From a bacterium 210917-SL.2.15 (GTDB lineage Bacteria; Bacillota; Clostridia; Oscillospirales; Oscillospiraceae): 64,000 nucleotides of DNA. The stretch lies in contig JAJCJC010000005.1 in the NCBI GenBank assembly GCA_020555605.1, forward strand, positions 1 through 64,000, given 5' to 3'. The notes under the pieces were generated by a model, which was not told the DNA's origin, made no database searches, and worked only from the letters and a program-made list of their open reading frames with translations. A program made the position numbers and the translations under genes. How positions within the stretch are numbered: the first letter of the stretch is position 1; each line of letters starts with the position of its first letter. Shown here one piece after another: positions 43,026 through 52,148 of the stretch.

Positions 43026-44240
43026 TCAGGACTGCTTCTCCTCCTGGGCCGCCGCAGAAGCCGAAGACGAGCAGCTCACCTGGAAATCCGACGTGTGCAT
43101 GGCGCTGTCGCGCTGCATCATGCTGTTCATTACGTCGATGTCGCTCTGGATATCCATGGCCTCGGCAGCATAGAGCGCATCCAGCTGACGCTCGAATCCC
43201 TGCACGATATTGTCCATGGTATCCTCAATTTTTTCTTTGGCCATGCGCAGGTTGTCCCCTTCGATGCCCGCAGCTTCGAATTCGGCATAGGAATCCAGCA
43301 GTTTCTGCGTGGTGGGCAAATAGTACTCCAGGAAGGTGCGCACTTGGGAGGCCTTTTTCTCATCCTTTTCAATGGCCCGGAAAATCTGGGCCGTCACTTC
43401 CTCCAGCCGGTCGATCTTAGCCGAAAGCGCTGCATCGGCAATGCGGTCATTGGCCCGGCGGATCGAACGCAGCACGCCGGCATAGCCTTCCTCCGTCTCT
43501 TTCGGCGTGGCGGCCTCGGCGCGCTTTTTCGCCGCCGCTTCCTCCGCTGCCGTACGGCTGCGGAAGAAATAGCCCAAACTCAGGTCAAGGTAGGCCGTGG
43601 GGCCAAAGTACCCCTGTCCGATCATGCGATCTAGGTCGTCAATTACTTTCTGCGTGTCCCGTCCAGTAATGGCAGACAGCTGAGAAAACGCTATGGATTG
43701 AGCGGTGCCAATGATGGCAAGGTATTGCGTATAGCGCCTGGAGGCACGATCCATGGAAACCCCCTTGACCAGCATCAGAATACCGGCGCCGGCCAAAGCG
43801 CTTTCCTGCAACAGCGCCATAACATCCCAGCGATAGATGGGCGGATAAAAAATCATATTCGTGATCGTTCCCCCGGCGGAAAGCAGCCCGCCCGCCGCCA
43901 ACAGAAACCCTACCAGCTTCAGCGCCAGCCGCGTTCCCTTTTTCATGGAGGGCGTTTTCATCATCTGCCGGGGTACAGTTTCTTTTTTGGGCGCCGACAC
44001 ACCGGTCTGCCCGGGCACCGCCCAGCCTGGCGGCACCGACGCACCGTTTTGCTGCCGCGCAGCCGCCCGCGTCTTTTTTCCGCCGTCGGACAGCTTGCGG
44101 ATTAACAGGAACAAACCCAAAGGCCAAAAGATAGCAAAACAGAAGAAAATCAACAGCCAGGAGAGAATCTCGCTTTCCGTCTGCTTCTTCCCGCTCGGGG
44201 TGTCATCCGGCGTGTTGTGCCCGTAGTCGTAGCTGCTCAC
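43026..44240 (-). CDS. XpaC-family protein
   Basis: 404 residues. Two pairs of hydrophobic segments (about 27-47 and 105-165), an N-terminal polar linker, and the XpaC core KASQVRTFLEYYLPTTQKLL DSY in the C-terminal half. XpaC (5-bromo-4-chloroindolyl phosphate hydrolysis) family members often accompany TelA; no TelA gene is visible here. ATG 44240 overlaps the DUF896 stop, third in the ylmH operon. Confidence 0.78.
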   Translation of the reverse strand: MSSYDYGHNTPDDTPSGKKQTESEILSWLLIFFCFAIFWPLGLFLLIRKLSDGGKKTRAAARQQNGASVPPGWAVPGQTGVSAPKKETVPRQMMKTPSMKKGTRLALKLVGFLLAAGGLLSAGGTITNMIFYPPIYRWDVMALLQESALAGAGILMLVKGVSMDRASRRYTQYLAIIGTAQSIAFSQLSAITGRDTQKVIDDLDRMIGQGYFGPTAYLDLSLGYFFRSRTAAEEAAAKKRAEAATPKETEEGYAGVLRSIRRANDRIADAALSAKIDRLEEVTAQIFRAIEKDEKKASQVRTFLEYYLPTTQKLLDSYAEFEAAGIEGDNLRMAKEKIEDTMDNIVQGFERQLDALYAAEAMDIQSDIDVMNSMMQRDSAMHTSDFQVSCSSSASAAAQEEKQS

Positions 44241-44461
44241 TGCTTTGGCCCTCCCTTTTTCTGCTGCAATTTCCGCTTATTGCCCTGCTCGTCCACAATA
44301 TAGGTGCGGTCCAGCTGGGCGCACAAATTCATCCGTACCGCCGCCACATACTCCTGGCGCAGCAGTGTGCGTTCCTTGATTTCTTCCTCCGTCAGCCCCT
44401 CGGGCGACTTTGCTTTCCGGCTCAGCTCATTGATGCGCCGGATCTTTTCTTCATCGATCAT
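44237..44461 (-). CDS. DUF896 family small protein (YnzC-like)
   Basis: 74 residues: MIDEEKIRRINELSRKAKSP and EGLTEEEIKERTLLRQEY are highly conserved in Firmicutes. GAGG lies six bases before ATG 44461; ATG 44473 is too close to its site. Helical, cytoplasmic, role unclear. It sits between ylmH and xpaC. Confidence 0.9.
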   Translation of the reverse strand: MIDEEKIRRINELSRKAKSPEGLTEEEIKERTLLRQEYVAAVRMNLCAQLDRTYIVDEQGNKRKLQQKKGGPKQ

Positions 44462-44510
44462 CGCTGTCCTCATTTCCTGCCGCGCCGTCGGAAACGGCGC
44501 GACGCATACT

Positions 44511-45311
44511 TCACTGATATCGCTCCAGGCAGATGGTGACGCGGCCCTTTTTGCTCAAGCCGCCCACCTCGCGCAGCGTACATTTTCCAAAGCCCCGGGC
44601 GCTGAACGTATCTCCCTGGGCACACAGGCGGTCCGTCTTTTCACAAACACGCCAGTTGACCTCCACCTTACCGGCGCGAATAAGATCCGCCGCCCGGCTG
44701 CGGCTGATGCGGAACGCAGACGACACCACGCTGTCCAGCCGCAGCGTGGCCACGGTGTCCCGGATCTCTGTCCGGCGTTTTTCCGGCAGATGCAGGTGGG
44801 AAAGGGGCACTGGCGCAGTCTTCAGTGAAACGCGTCCGGCGCCAGTATAGTTCTGCAGCACAAAAGGCGCGATCTCCCGCTGGAGCAGAATGTCGCAGGC
44901 ATCTTCGCCAGGCAGGATATCGCCCACCATCTCCCGCCGGATGCCCAGCCCCATGAGGCTGCCGAGAAAATCCCGGTGGGTCGGGCGCTCCCCGGCGCGG
45001 AAGCTGCAGCGCATGGCGCAGATCGGGTAATCCTCATCCTCCCGAAACGCCTCAAAGGAGAGGTAATCCGGCAAAAAGAGGGCGCAGCGGCGCTCAGCAT
45101 CCTCATAGCCGCCGTCCAGCACGGCCTCGCCCGCTGCGCCCATCCGGCGCAGCGCCTCCTCGGCCAGCGCCTGCTCTTGGGGCGTCAAAAAACGGGTGAC
45201 GGCCGGGATATTACGGCTGCGGCTACGCGTCCACTGGTCGAGGACCCGGCTTAACGCCAGACGTTCGTCCTCGTTCTCCGTCAAAGCGCGCAAAAGCTGC
45301 CCTTTTTCCAT
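44511..45311 (-). CDS. ylmH: S4-domain RNA-binding protein YlmH
   Basis: 266 residues. The C-terminal S4 domain (LRLDSVVSSAFRISRSRAAD LIRAGKVEVN) binds RNA; the N-terminal part has RNIPAVTRFLTPQEQALAEE. YlmH takes part in ribosome-associated quality control in Bacillus. It usually lies in the division (ylm) cluster next to divIVA; here it heads a different operon with DUF896 and xpaC. Start ATG 45311; ATG 45329 is possible. Confidence 0.9.
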   Translation of the reverse strand: MEKGQLLRALTENEDERLALSRVLDQWTRSRSRNIPAVTRFLTPQEQALAEEALRRMGAAGEAVLDGGYEDAERRCALFLPDYLSFEAFREDEDYPICAMRCSFRAGERPTHRDFLGSLMGLGIRREMVGDILPGEDACDILLQREIAPFVLQNYTGAGRVSLKTAPVPLSHLHLPEKRRTEIRDTVATLRLDSVVSSAFRISRSRAADLIRAGKVEVNWRVCEKTDRLCAQGDTFSARGFGKCTLREVGGLSKKGRVTICLERYQ

Positions 45312-45389
45312 CGTTTCTTCGTCCTCCATTCCGCCCGCTGCAGCGCGTTCTGATGCTATGATAGCACACTTTTTGTATGCAAACAATAA

Positions 45390-45417
45390 GAAATCCCACC
45401 CAGCCGGGCGGGATTTC
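45390..45417 (-). terminator. Terminator of the zinc-ribbon/Ig-like gene
   Basis: GAAATCCC-GCCC with GGGT-GGGATTTC on the minus strand followed by TTATTG, 12 bp past the stop codon of the upstream gene. Confidence 0.7.
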
Positions 45418-45429
45418 CATAAGATTTTC

Positions 45430-46560
45430 TTAATTTTTCACGCGCACAATACACGTTGCCTTTTGGCCGTCCCAGGAAGCGGTGACGGTGGTGGTGCCGG
45501 CTTTCACACCGGTGACCTTGCCGCTGCCGTTCACCGTGGCCACCGAACTGTCTGCCACCGACCAGGTAATCGCGGTGGTGACGCCCTGCGCCTTCAGTGT
45601 ATAACTTTCGCCCACTTTCAACGTGAAATCCTCGCTGCTGAGTTTACCGGAGGCAGCGCCGCCCGACGAGGACGCAGTGCCCTTTCCATCACTCTTGACG
45701 CGCACGATACACACCGCGCGCGCGCCGCCGCGCTGCACGGTGATCTCCGTGGTGCCCTTTTTCAAGCCCGTGACCACGCCGGATGCGCTGACGGAGGCAA
45801 TGGACGGGTCCTTACTGGTATACGTGGTCGTACCGCTGCCGCTGCGGGCGGACAGCGTAAAGCTCTCGTCGCCGGAAAGGGACACATCCTCGTGGGACAG
45901 CGTCAGCGTGCCTGCGGCGGAGGTTGTGTTGTCTCCCGGCTGCGTGGCGTCGTCTGGCGTATTCGTATCATCGTTCGGCGTGTCATCGGGATTGTCATCC
46001 ACAGTAGGCTTCGTGCCGGCGTTGGGGTCCGTTATATCGTTCTGATCCGGATCCTCCGGCGCATTGTCGCTGTTCATGGACGAGGATGGCGCAGGATTCA
46101 CCGGATCGTGGTTGATCAGCGAACCGATGACGCCGCGGCCCAGATAGAGCAGGCATGCAATAATAATGGCGATCAGGATTACCATGACGATCTTAAACCA
46201 GGGGCTGCCCCGGTCATCGTCCTCATAATCGTCGTATCCTTTATAATCATCATAGCCGTCATCCTCGTACTCCTCTTCCCGGCGGCTGCGGCGGCGGGGA
46301 ACGTATTCCTCCTCGCTGTCATAATCCTCCCGGCGGGCGCGGCGGCCCTCATAGGACGGCTCGTCCTCCTCGCCGTACAGTGGACGGGGCGTTTCCTCTT
46401 CATAAGTCCGGCGCGCCAGGCGGCGGCCGCCGGCCTCATAGCGCTTGGGCTGTCTGGCCCGGCGGGGATCGGCTTCCTCCTCGCAAAACGGGCAACGCTT
46501 ATAGGTATCTGCATATTTTTCGCCACAAACAGGGCACTTTTTCAATCCCATGGCGGGCAT
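45430..46560 (-). CDS. Zinc-ribbon, single-pass membrane protein with bacterial Ig-like (BIG2) domains
   Basis: 376 residues. A zinc ribbon (CPVCGEKYADTYKRCPFC) opens the protein. Then comes a charged Arg/Glu/Asp/Tyr-rich cytoplasmic segment, a membrane helix (about 125-145), an Asp/Pro/Thr-rich linker and two BIG2 domains (SKDPSIASVSASGVVTGLKK; VADSSVATVNGSGKVTGVKA). The Ig-like repeats face outward. ATG 46551 (MGLKKCPVCG) may be the true start. Function unknown. Confidence 0.8.
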   Translation of the reverse strand: MPAMGLKKCPVCGEKYADTYKRCPFCEEEADPRRARQPKRYEAGGRRLARRTYEEETPRPLYGEEDEPSYEGRRARREDYDSEEEYVPRRRSRREEEYEDDGYDDYKGYDDYEDDDRGSPWFKIVMVILIAIIIACLLYLGRGVIGSLINHDPVNPAPSSSMNSDNAPEDPDQNDITDPNAGTKPTVDDNPDDTPNDDTNTPDDATQPGDNTTSAAGTLTLSHEDVSLSGDESFTLSARSGSGTTTYTSKDPSIASVSASGVVTGLKKGTTEITVQRGGARAVCIVRVKSDGKGTASSSGGAASGKLSSEDFTLKVGESYTLKAQGVTTAITWSVADSSVATVNGSGKVTGVKAGTTTVTASWDGQKATCIVRVKN

Positions 46561-46728
46561 CCTCTCCTCTTGATCCCTTGCAGCCTCAGCCGCGTTTGTC
46601 TTGCTGTTTTACTCTTTACATCATACTGACTTTCCCGCGCACCGTCAAGTATGACATATGACTTTTTCTGATAAAATGCGACTTGGAGCATAAAGGCTCT
46701 CTGCATCATTTTTGCATCTCCTGCGCCC

Positions 46729-46757
46729 TTGTGTTGCCGCGCCTTTTTGGATATACT
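46729..46757 (+). promoter_or_regulatory. Promoter of pyk
   Basis: TTGTGT (46729-46734), 17 bp, TATACT (46752-46757), about 65 bp before the start codon. Confidence 0.6.
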
Positions 46758-46823
46758 AACATACACAGGAAACCGAAAACACACCGTCTGCCCCTTTTTC
46801 GGAAAGGAGGATATCAACACACT

Positions 46824-48239
46824 ATGCGAAAAACAAAAATCATCTGCACACTGGGTCCGGCCAGCGGCAGCGACGCCACGCTCAGCGCCCTGCTGCGCGG
46901 CGGCATGGATGCCGCGCGGTTTAACTTCTCCCACGGCACCCACGAAAGCCATCTGACCATGCTGGAAAAGCTGCGCGCAGCCTGTCGGCGGGAACAAACA
47001 TCCGTCGCCACCATCCTGGACACCAAAGGCCCCGAAATCCGTATTGGCGCCTTTGCAGACGGCCCTATCACTCTGAATACCGGCGACAGCTTTATCCTGA
47101 CAGGCCGGGACCTTCCCGGTAGCAAAAGCGGCGTATCCGTGACCTATGATGCCCTGGCACAGGATCTTCATATCGGCGATCGCATCCTGCTTGATGACGG
47201 GCTGATCGAATTGAAGGTGGAAAACCTGTCCGGCGCAGACATCCTCTGCAGCGTGATCACCGGCGGCGTGCTGAGCGACAACAAAAGCATCAACGTGCCC
47301 GGCGTGAACGTGTCCCTGCCAGGCCTCACGTCCCGGGACCGCAGCGATCTCAAATTTGCCGTAGAGCACGACTTCGACTACATCGCCGTTTCCTTTGTGC
47401 GCAGCGCCGCAGACATCCACGCCGTCCGGGAACTGCTGCAGGGATTGGGCAGCAGCGATATCCGCCTGATCGCCAAAATCGAAAACCGGGAGGGCATCCA
47501 TCGTTTCCAGGAGATTCTCGATGCCGCCGACGGCATCATGGTGGCCCGGGGCGATCTGGGCGTGGAAGTGCCCATGGAGGAAATCCCCTTCCTGCAAAAA
47601 GAAATGATCCGCCAAGGCGTGCTGGCGGGCAAGCCCGTCATCGTGGCCACCCAAATGCTCGACTCCATGATCCGCAATCCCCGCCCCACCCGGGCCGAGG
47701 TCAGCGACGTGGCGAATGCGGTGTTTGACTACGCCTCCTGCGTGATGCTCTCGGGCGAAACCGCTTCGGGAAAGTATCCCTCCGAGGCGCTGCAGACCAT
47801 GGCGCGCACGGTGGAGGAGGCGGAAAGCCACATCGACTACCAGAAACGCTTCCGTGAGGAGCACTTCTCTGTAGATGGGTCTGTGACCAATGCCATCAGC
47901 CATGCCGGCTGCGCCGCGGCTTTTGATCTGAAGGCCAACGCCATTCTCACCGTGACCCACGCGGGCAAAACCGCCCGCATGATCTCCCGTTTCAAGCCCA
48001 GCTGCCCCATCTGCGCCGCCACGGTGTCAGAGAAAGTATGCCGTCAGCTGCGCCTGTCTTGGGGCGTTTATCCTACCATAACCGCCCCCGCTGCCAACAC
48101 TGACGAGCTGTTTGCCGCCGCTGTGGAAGCCTGCAAGCGCATCGGCTACCTCCATGACGGAGATCTGGCGGTGATCACAGCCGGGGTGCCTGTGGGGCGC
48201 AGCGGCACCACCAATCTCTTAAAAGTGGAAGTTATTTGA
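46824..48239 (+). CDS. pyk: Pyruvate kinase
   Basis: 471 residues. Last step of glycolysis, PEP plus ADP to pyruvate plus ATP. Motifs: KIICTLGPAS, ILDTKGPEIR, LIAKIENREGIHRFQEIL, MVARGDLGVEVP, MLSGETASGKYP. Length equals the core enzyme without the extra PEP-utiliser domain seen in Bacillus. ATG 46824 is preceded by AAAGGAGG. Confidence 0.96.
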   Translation: MRKTKIICTLGPASGSDATLSALLRGGMDAARFNFSHGTHESHLTMLEKLRAACRREQTSVATILDTKGPEIRIGAFADGPITLNTGDSFILTGRDLPGSKSGVSVTYDALAQDLHIGDRILLDDGLIELKVENLSGADILCSVITGGVLSDNKSINVPGVNVSLPGLTSRDRSDLKFAVEHDFDYIAVSFVRSAADIHAVRELLQGLGSSDIRLIAKIENREGIHRFQEILDAADGIMVARGDLGVEVPMEEIPFLQKEMIRQGVLAGKPVIVATQMLDSMIRNPRPTRAEVSDVANAVFDYASCVMLSGETASGKYPSEALQTMARTVEEAESHIDYQKRFREEHFSVDGSVTNAISHAGCAAAFDLKANAILTVTHAGKTARMISRFKPSCPICAATVSEKVCRQLRLSWGVYPTITAPAANTDELFAAAVEACKRIGYLHDGDLAVITAGVPVGRSGTTNLLKVEVI

Positions 48240-48353
48240 ACGCCGGGGCGTTTTTTTCCAAACGGCCCTGCCCGTTCTTCAACCATTTTCCAACGCGTTT
48301 TCGCCCTGTTTCGCACATACTAAGCCCACACACAAAAAACGGAGGTATGTGCG

Positions 48354-48515
48354 ATGGATATGACTTTTTACATGCGCGATCCGCGGCTGTGGGAATATTT
48401 TATCTCCCTGCCTTCCCCGGTGCGGGCGGCGCTGCTGCGGCACGAGGTGTACGTTTCCAGCCTGGGCGAGCTGCAAACCATGGCTGAACATTTCCGCCAC
48501 GAGCTGGAGCTATAG
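48354..48515 (+). CDS. Small conserved-looking protein of unknown function
   Basis: 53 residues: MDMTFYMRDPRLWEYFISLP then SPVRAALLRHEVYVSSLGEL and QTMAEHFRHELEL. A strong GGAGG precedes ATG 48354 and a terminator follows, so it looks like a real gene. No family recognised. It lies between pyk and proB. Confidence 0.6.
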   Translation: MDMTFYMRDPRLWEYFISLPSPVRAALLRHEVYVSSLGELQTMAEHFRHELEL

Positions 48516-48532
48516 GACAGAAAACCGCGGCA

Positions 48533-48580
48533 GAGGGCGCTTCGGAGGATCGCTGGATCCTGTAGGGCGCTCTCTTTTTT
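48533..48580 (+). terminator. Terminator after the small gene
   Basis: GAGGGCGC with GGCGCTCTC and a T-run CTTTTTTCTTTC. Confidence 0.75.
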
Positions 48581-48597
48581 CTTTCTTGAATTTTTCG

Positions 48598-48626
48598 TTG
48601 AAAATGTGCCGTGCAAGGCATATAAT
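48598..48626 (+). promoter_or_regulatory. Promoter of proBA
   Basis: TTGAAA (48598-48603), exactly 17 bp, TATAAT (48621-48626). Confidence 0.8.
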
Positions 48627-48663
48627 GGTGCTAATCTTGCAATAGGCAAAGGAAGCAACTGCT

Positions 48664-49461
48664 ATGACAAAAAAAACAATCCGCCGCCTGGTAGTCAAAG
48701 TGGGCACCTCCACCCTGACCTACGCCACCGGCAACATCAATTTCCGCCGCCTGGGCCGGCTGGTAGAAACACTCTCCGACGTTGCCAATTCCGGCGTACA
48801 GGTAGTGCTGGTATCCTCCGGCGCCATCGCCGTGGGCGTGGGCAAGCTGGGGTTGCCGGCGCGTCCTGCGGACATTCCGGGCCGTCAGGCCGCCGCCGCC
48901 GTGGGCCAAAGCGAACTGATGTTCCTCTACGACAAGCTCTTTTCCGAATATTCCAAAACTCCGGCCCAAATGCTGCTCACCGGCAGCGACATCGCCGACC
49001 CGGAGCGCCGGGCCCATCTGGTGAATACTTTTGAGCAACTGCTCTCCTTCGGCGCGCTGCCCATCGTGAATGAAAACGACAGCGTCAGCGTGGAGGAAAT
49101 CCTCCACGGCGACAACGACTGCCTCAGCGCTGAAGTGGCCGCCCTGATCGGCGCCGACGCCCTGGTGATCCTGACAGACATCGACGGGCTTTACGACAGC
49201 GACCCCCGCGAAAATCCCCAGGCCCGGCGCATCAGCGTGGTGGAAGCCATCACGCCCGAGATCGAAGCCATGGCCGGCGGCGCAGGCAGCGCCCGGGGCA
49301 CCGGCGGTATGACTACCAAGCTGCGCGCAGCCAAACTTGCCACTGCCGCCGGCGCGGATACCTACATCATCAACGGCGCTTCCTGTGAAAATCTGTACAC
49401 CCTGCTGGAGGGTCGGGACATTGGCACATTGTTTTGCGCAGCAAAGGAGGAAAATCCATGA
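48664..49461 (+). CDS. proB: Glutamate 5-kinase
   Basis: 265 residues, lacking the C-terminal PUA domain of the E. coli enzyme. First step of proline synthesis: phosphorylates glutamate. Motifs: RLVVKVGTSTLTY, VSSGAIAVGVGKL, NENDSVSVEE, GTGGMTTKLRAAKLA. Its stop overlaps the proA start region (ATGA). Confidence 0.95.
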   Translation: MTKKTIRRLVVKVGTSTLTYATGNINFRRLGRLVETLSDVANSGVQVVLVSSGAIAVGVGKLGLPARPADIPGRQAAAAVGQSELMFLYDKLFSEYSKTPAQMLLTGSDIADPERRAHLVNTFEQLLSFGALPIVNENDSVSVEEILHGDNDCLSAEVAALIGADALVILTDIDGLYDSDPRENPQARRISVVEAITPEIEAMAGGAGSARGTGGMTTKLRAAKLATAAGADTYIINGASCENLYTLLEGRDIGTLFCAAKEENP

Positions 49462-50705
49462 GTTATGACCTGATTGCCCTGGCGCAGCGCGCCAAAGCCG
49501 CTGAACGAATGTTGGCTTTAGCCAGCAGCGCGCAAAAAAATCAGGCTCTGCTTGCCGCAGCAGACGCTTTGGAACGCGCTGCAAACGATATTCTTGCCGA
49601 AAACGAAAAAGATCTATCCGCAGGCCGGGAGAACAGCCTGTCCGACGCCCTTCTGGACCGGTTGGCCCTGAATCGGGCGCGCATCACTGCCATGGCCAAC
49701 GGCATGCGCTCCGTGGCTGTTTTGCCCGACCCCGTAGGCTTGGTTCTGGAAGAATTCGACCGCCCCAACGGCTTGCACCTCACCAAGCGCACCGTACCCA
49801 TCGGCGTGATCGCCGTGATCTATGAGGCGCGGCCCAACGTGACCGCCGACAGCGCCGCGCTGTGCCTCAAGAGCGGCAATACAGTGATCCTGCGCGGTGG
49901 TAAAGAGGCAATCCGTTCCAATCTGGCAATCGCCTCCGTTTTACGCAGCGCCATTGCCGAAGCGGGTCTAAGCACTGACTGCGTACAACTGATCGAGGAC
50001 ACCGACCGCGCCACTGCCACAGCGCTGATGCAGCTCAACGGCGGTGTGGATCTGCTGATCCCCCGGGGCGGCGCAGGATTGATCCAAAGCGTGGTGAAAA
50101 ATGCCACGGTGCCGGTGATTGAAACCGGCGCAGGTACTTGCCAGACCTATGTGGACAAGGACGCAGACCTGACCATGGCCGTAGACATTGTGGACAACGC
50201 CAAGACTTCCCGCCCCTCGGTATGCAACGCCTGTGAATGCGTGCTGGTGCACGAGGCTGTGGCGCCGGCATTCCTCTCCGCTCTGGAAGAGCGTCTGAGC
50301 GCCAAACATGTCGCCCTGCGGGCCGATGAGAAGAGTTTCGCCCTGCTCAAACACGCCGAGCATGCTTCGGAGGAGGACTGGGGCAGGGAATACAACGATT
50401 ATATCCTTGCTGTGCGCGTGGTTTCCGGCGCGGCGGAGGCCATCGACTATATTACCGCCCACGGCACCGGACACAGCGAGTGCATCGTGACGGAAAACGA
50501 GCAAACCGCTGAAAAATTCCTGCGGGAAGTAGACGCAGCAGCCGTGTACGTCAACGCCTCCACCCGTTTCACCGACGGCGGAGAGTTTGGCCTGGGCGCG
50601 GAGATTGGTATCTCCACACAGAAGCTCCATGCCCGTGGCCCCCTGGGCCTGCGGGAGTTGACCAGCTATAAATACGAAATTCGCGGAAAAGGACAGGTAC
50701 GCTGA
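49458..50705 (+). CDS. proA: Gamma-glutamyl phosphate reductase
   Basis: 415 residues. NADPH-dependent second step of proline synthesis. Motifs: KRTVPIGVIAVIYEARPNVT, LKSGNTVILRGGKEA, VIETGAGTCQTYVDKDADL, with the catalytic Cys in PSVCNACECVLVH. AAAGGAGG before ATG 49458. Confidence 0.96.
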   Translation: MSYDLIALAQRAKAAERMLALASSAQKNQALLAAADALERAANDILAENEKDLSAGRENSLSDALLDRLALNRARITAMANGMRSVAVLPDPVGLVLEEFDRPNGLHLTKRTVPIGVIAVIYEARPNVTADSAALCLKSGNTVILRGGKEAIRSNLAIASVLRSAIAEAGLSTDCVQLIEDTDRATATALMQLNGGVDLLIPRGGAGLIQSVVKNATVPVIETGAGTCQTYVDKDADLTMAVDIVDNAKTSRPSVCNACECVLVHEAVAPAFLSALEERLSAKHVALRADEKSFALLKHAEHASEEDWGREYNDYILAVRVVSGAAEAIDYITAHGTGHSECIVTENEQTAEKFLREVDAAAVYVNASTRFTDGGEFGLGAEIGISTQKLHARGPLGLRELTSYKYEIRGKGQVR

Positions 50706-50706
50706 C

Positions 50707-51183
50707 ATGCAGACATTCAAAAACACCCGCTCCGACCATCTTTTCGCCGCCGCCTTAATGATCGGCGCGCTGGTGCTGGCGGTGGTGTCCTGGCAGATTC
50801 CCAACCTCTTTTTTGCCCCTATGACCGCCGATATGCGCGGCATTGTAGAAACGGTGGAGCCTGCCTACGAAAACACCCGCATGGCCATCCGGCTGGAGGG
50901 CAATTCTACGCGCTACACCATTATGCTGGAAGACTACGCCACCCTGACGCAAACACCCCAGGTTGGCGATGAGGTGGGTATCAAATACGACATCACCTCC
51001 GACCGCCTGATCCGCATGCTGGAGATCGCGGAAAACGGGGAGGATACCGTCGTTTATGAATCGGTCAATCCTGTGGCCCGCACCCGAACAACGGCGCAGC
51101 TGCTTGCTTTCGCCGTTTATGGCGCTTTTGCCGCCGTATGCGTCGCTCTTTATCTGAAAAAAGGGAGAAAAGCAACAGAGTAA
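50707..51183 (+). CDS. Two-helix membrane protein of unknown function
   Basis: 158 residues. Membrane helices near 14-33 and 132-149 surround an extracellular or cytoplasmic domain (MRGIVETVEPAYENTRMAIR). Starts one base after the proA stop, so it is cotranscribed with proBA. No family recognised; a DUF3592-like fold is possible. Confidence 0.7.
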   Translation: MQTFKNTRSDHLFAAALMIGALVLAVVSWQIPNLFFAPMTADMRGIVETVEPAYENTRMAIRLEGNSTRYTIMLEDYATLTQTPQVGDEVGIKYDITSDRLIRMLEIAENGEDTVVYESVNPVARTRTTAQLLAFAVYGAFAAVCVALYLKKGRKATE

Positions 51184-51225
51184 AAAAAGAAACGCCGCCG
51201 ACGCATTGCGCCGACGGCGTTTTTG
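51184..51225 (+). terminator. Terminator of the proBA unit
   Basis: AAACGCCG with CGGCGTTT and a T-run TTTTTG, 7 bases after the last stop. Confidence 0.85.
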
Positions 51226-51237
51226 CATCCCTGAAGT

Positions 51238-51282
51238 GGGACTGCCCCGGGGCGGTCATTTACCGCTCCGGGGCAGTCCTAT
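51238..51282. repeat. GC-rich hairpin after phoU
   Basis: GGACTGCCCCGG with CCGGGGCAGTCC plus an inner GCGGT/ACCGC stem, with no T-run. It lies between the convergent proBA unit and the phosphate operon. Confidence 0.6.
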
Positions 51283-51372
51283 AAAAGAGAGAAAAAATGA
51301 TGAAGAAAGCAAGATCATATTCTGCGCCTTCCGAATGTTCTTCCGGCACAGAGAGGGGCAAGCGTATTCCCT

Positions 51373-52035
51373 TTACACGATTCTCTGGTGTTTATGGATG
51401 CCCGTCTTGCAGAACTGCACCCATTCGGCCAGGTTGACCGCGTGGTCGCCGATGCGCTCCAGATATTTGGCAATCATTAGATAGTCAATGGCGCAGTCGA
51501 TTTCCGGGTGTTCCTGGGCAAAATACCGCGTCAACTTCTGTTTGATCTCGGAAAAATAATTGTCCACCACATCGTCCTGGGCAATGACTTCGGCTGCCAG
51601 CGTCAGGTCTTCGGAAGCATAGGCGGCAATGGCGGAACGGATCATGCCCACGGCCTCGCGTCCGGTGGCACTGAGCACGCTCAGCAGCTCGGGGATTACC
51701 TCATTGCCGCGGCGCAGGGTGATCTCGGCAATATCCTCCGCCGCATCGCCCAGCCGTTCCAGATCGGTGACCACCTTCATGGCTGTGGAGATCTTGCGCA
51801 GATCTCCGGCCACCGGCTGCTGGCAAGCGATCAGCCCCAGGCACAGGTGCTCGATGGCATGCTCCTCCCGGTCGATGCGGTCGTCGCCTTCAACAACGGC
51901 CTGCGCCGCAGCCAGGTTACTGGTTTCCAACGCCCCCATGGCGCTTTCCACCGCGTCAGCCGCGTGGCCGGCCATGGCGAGAATCTTATCATCCAAGTCC
52001 CGCAGGGACTGATCATAGGTATCGCGATTTCCCAT
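51373..52035 (-). CDS. phoU: PhoU phosphate-signalling protein
   Basis: 220 residues, two PhoU helical repeats (DLERLGDAAEDIAEITLRRG and KYLERIGDHAVNLAEWVQFC). Links the Pst transporter to the PhoR kinase. Last gene of pstSCAB-phoU. Confidence 0.95.
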   Translation of the reverse strand: MGNRDTYDQSLRDLDDKILAMAGHAADAVESAMGALETSNLAAAQAVVEGDDRIDREEHAIEHLCLGLIACQQPVAGDLRKISTAMKVVTDLERLGDAAEDIAEITLRRGNEVIPELLSVLSATGREAVGMIRSAIAAYASEDLTLAAEVIAQDDVVDNYFSEIKQKLTRYFAQEHPEIDCAIDYLMIAKYLERIGDHAVNLAEWVQFCKTGIHKHQRIV

Positions 52036-52148
52036 AGTAATGTTTCCCTTCTTTATTACAAAATGTACATAAATCAGACCCCGAAATAGCCGTTTCGCCT
52101 TTCCTTACAGAAAACGCCTCCCGGCCCGGGCAGCGAAGTGCCGTCCTT

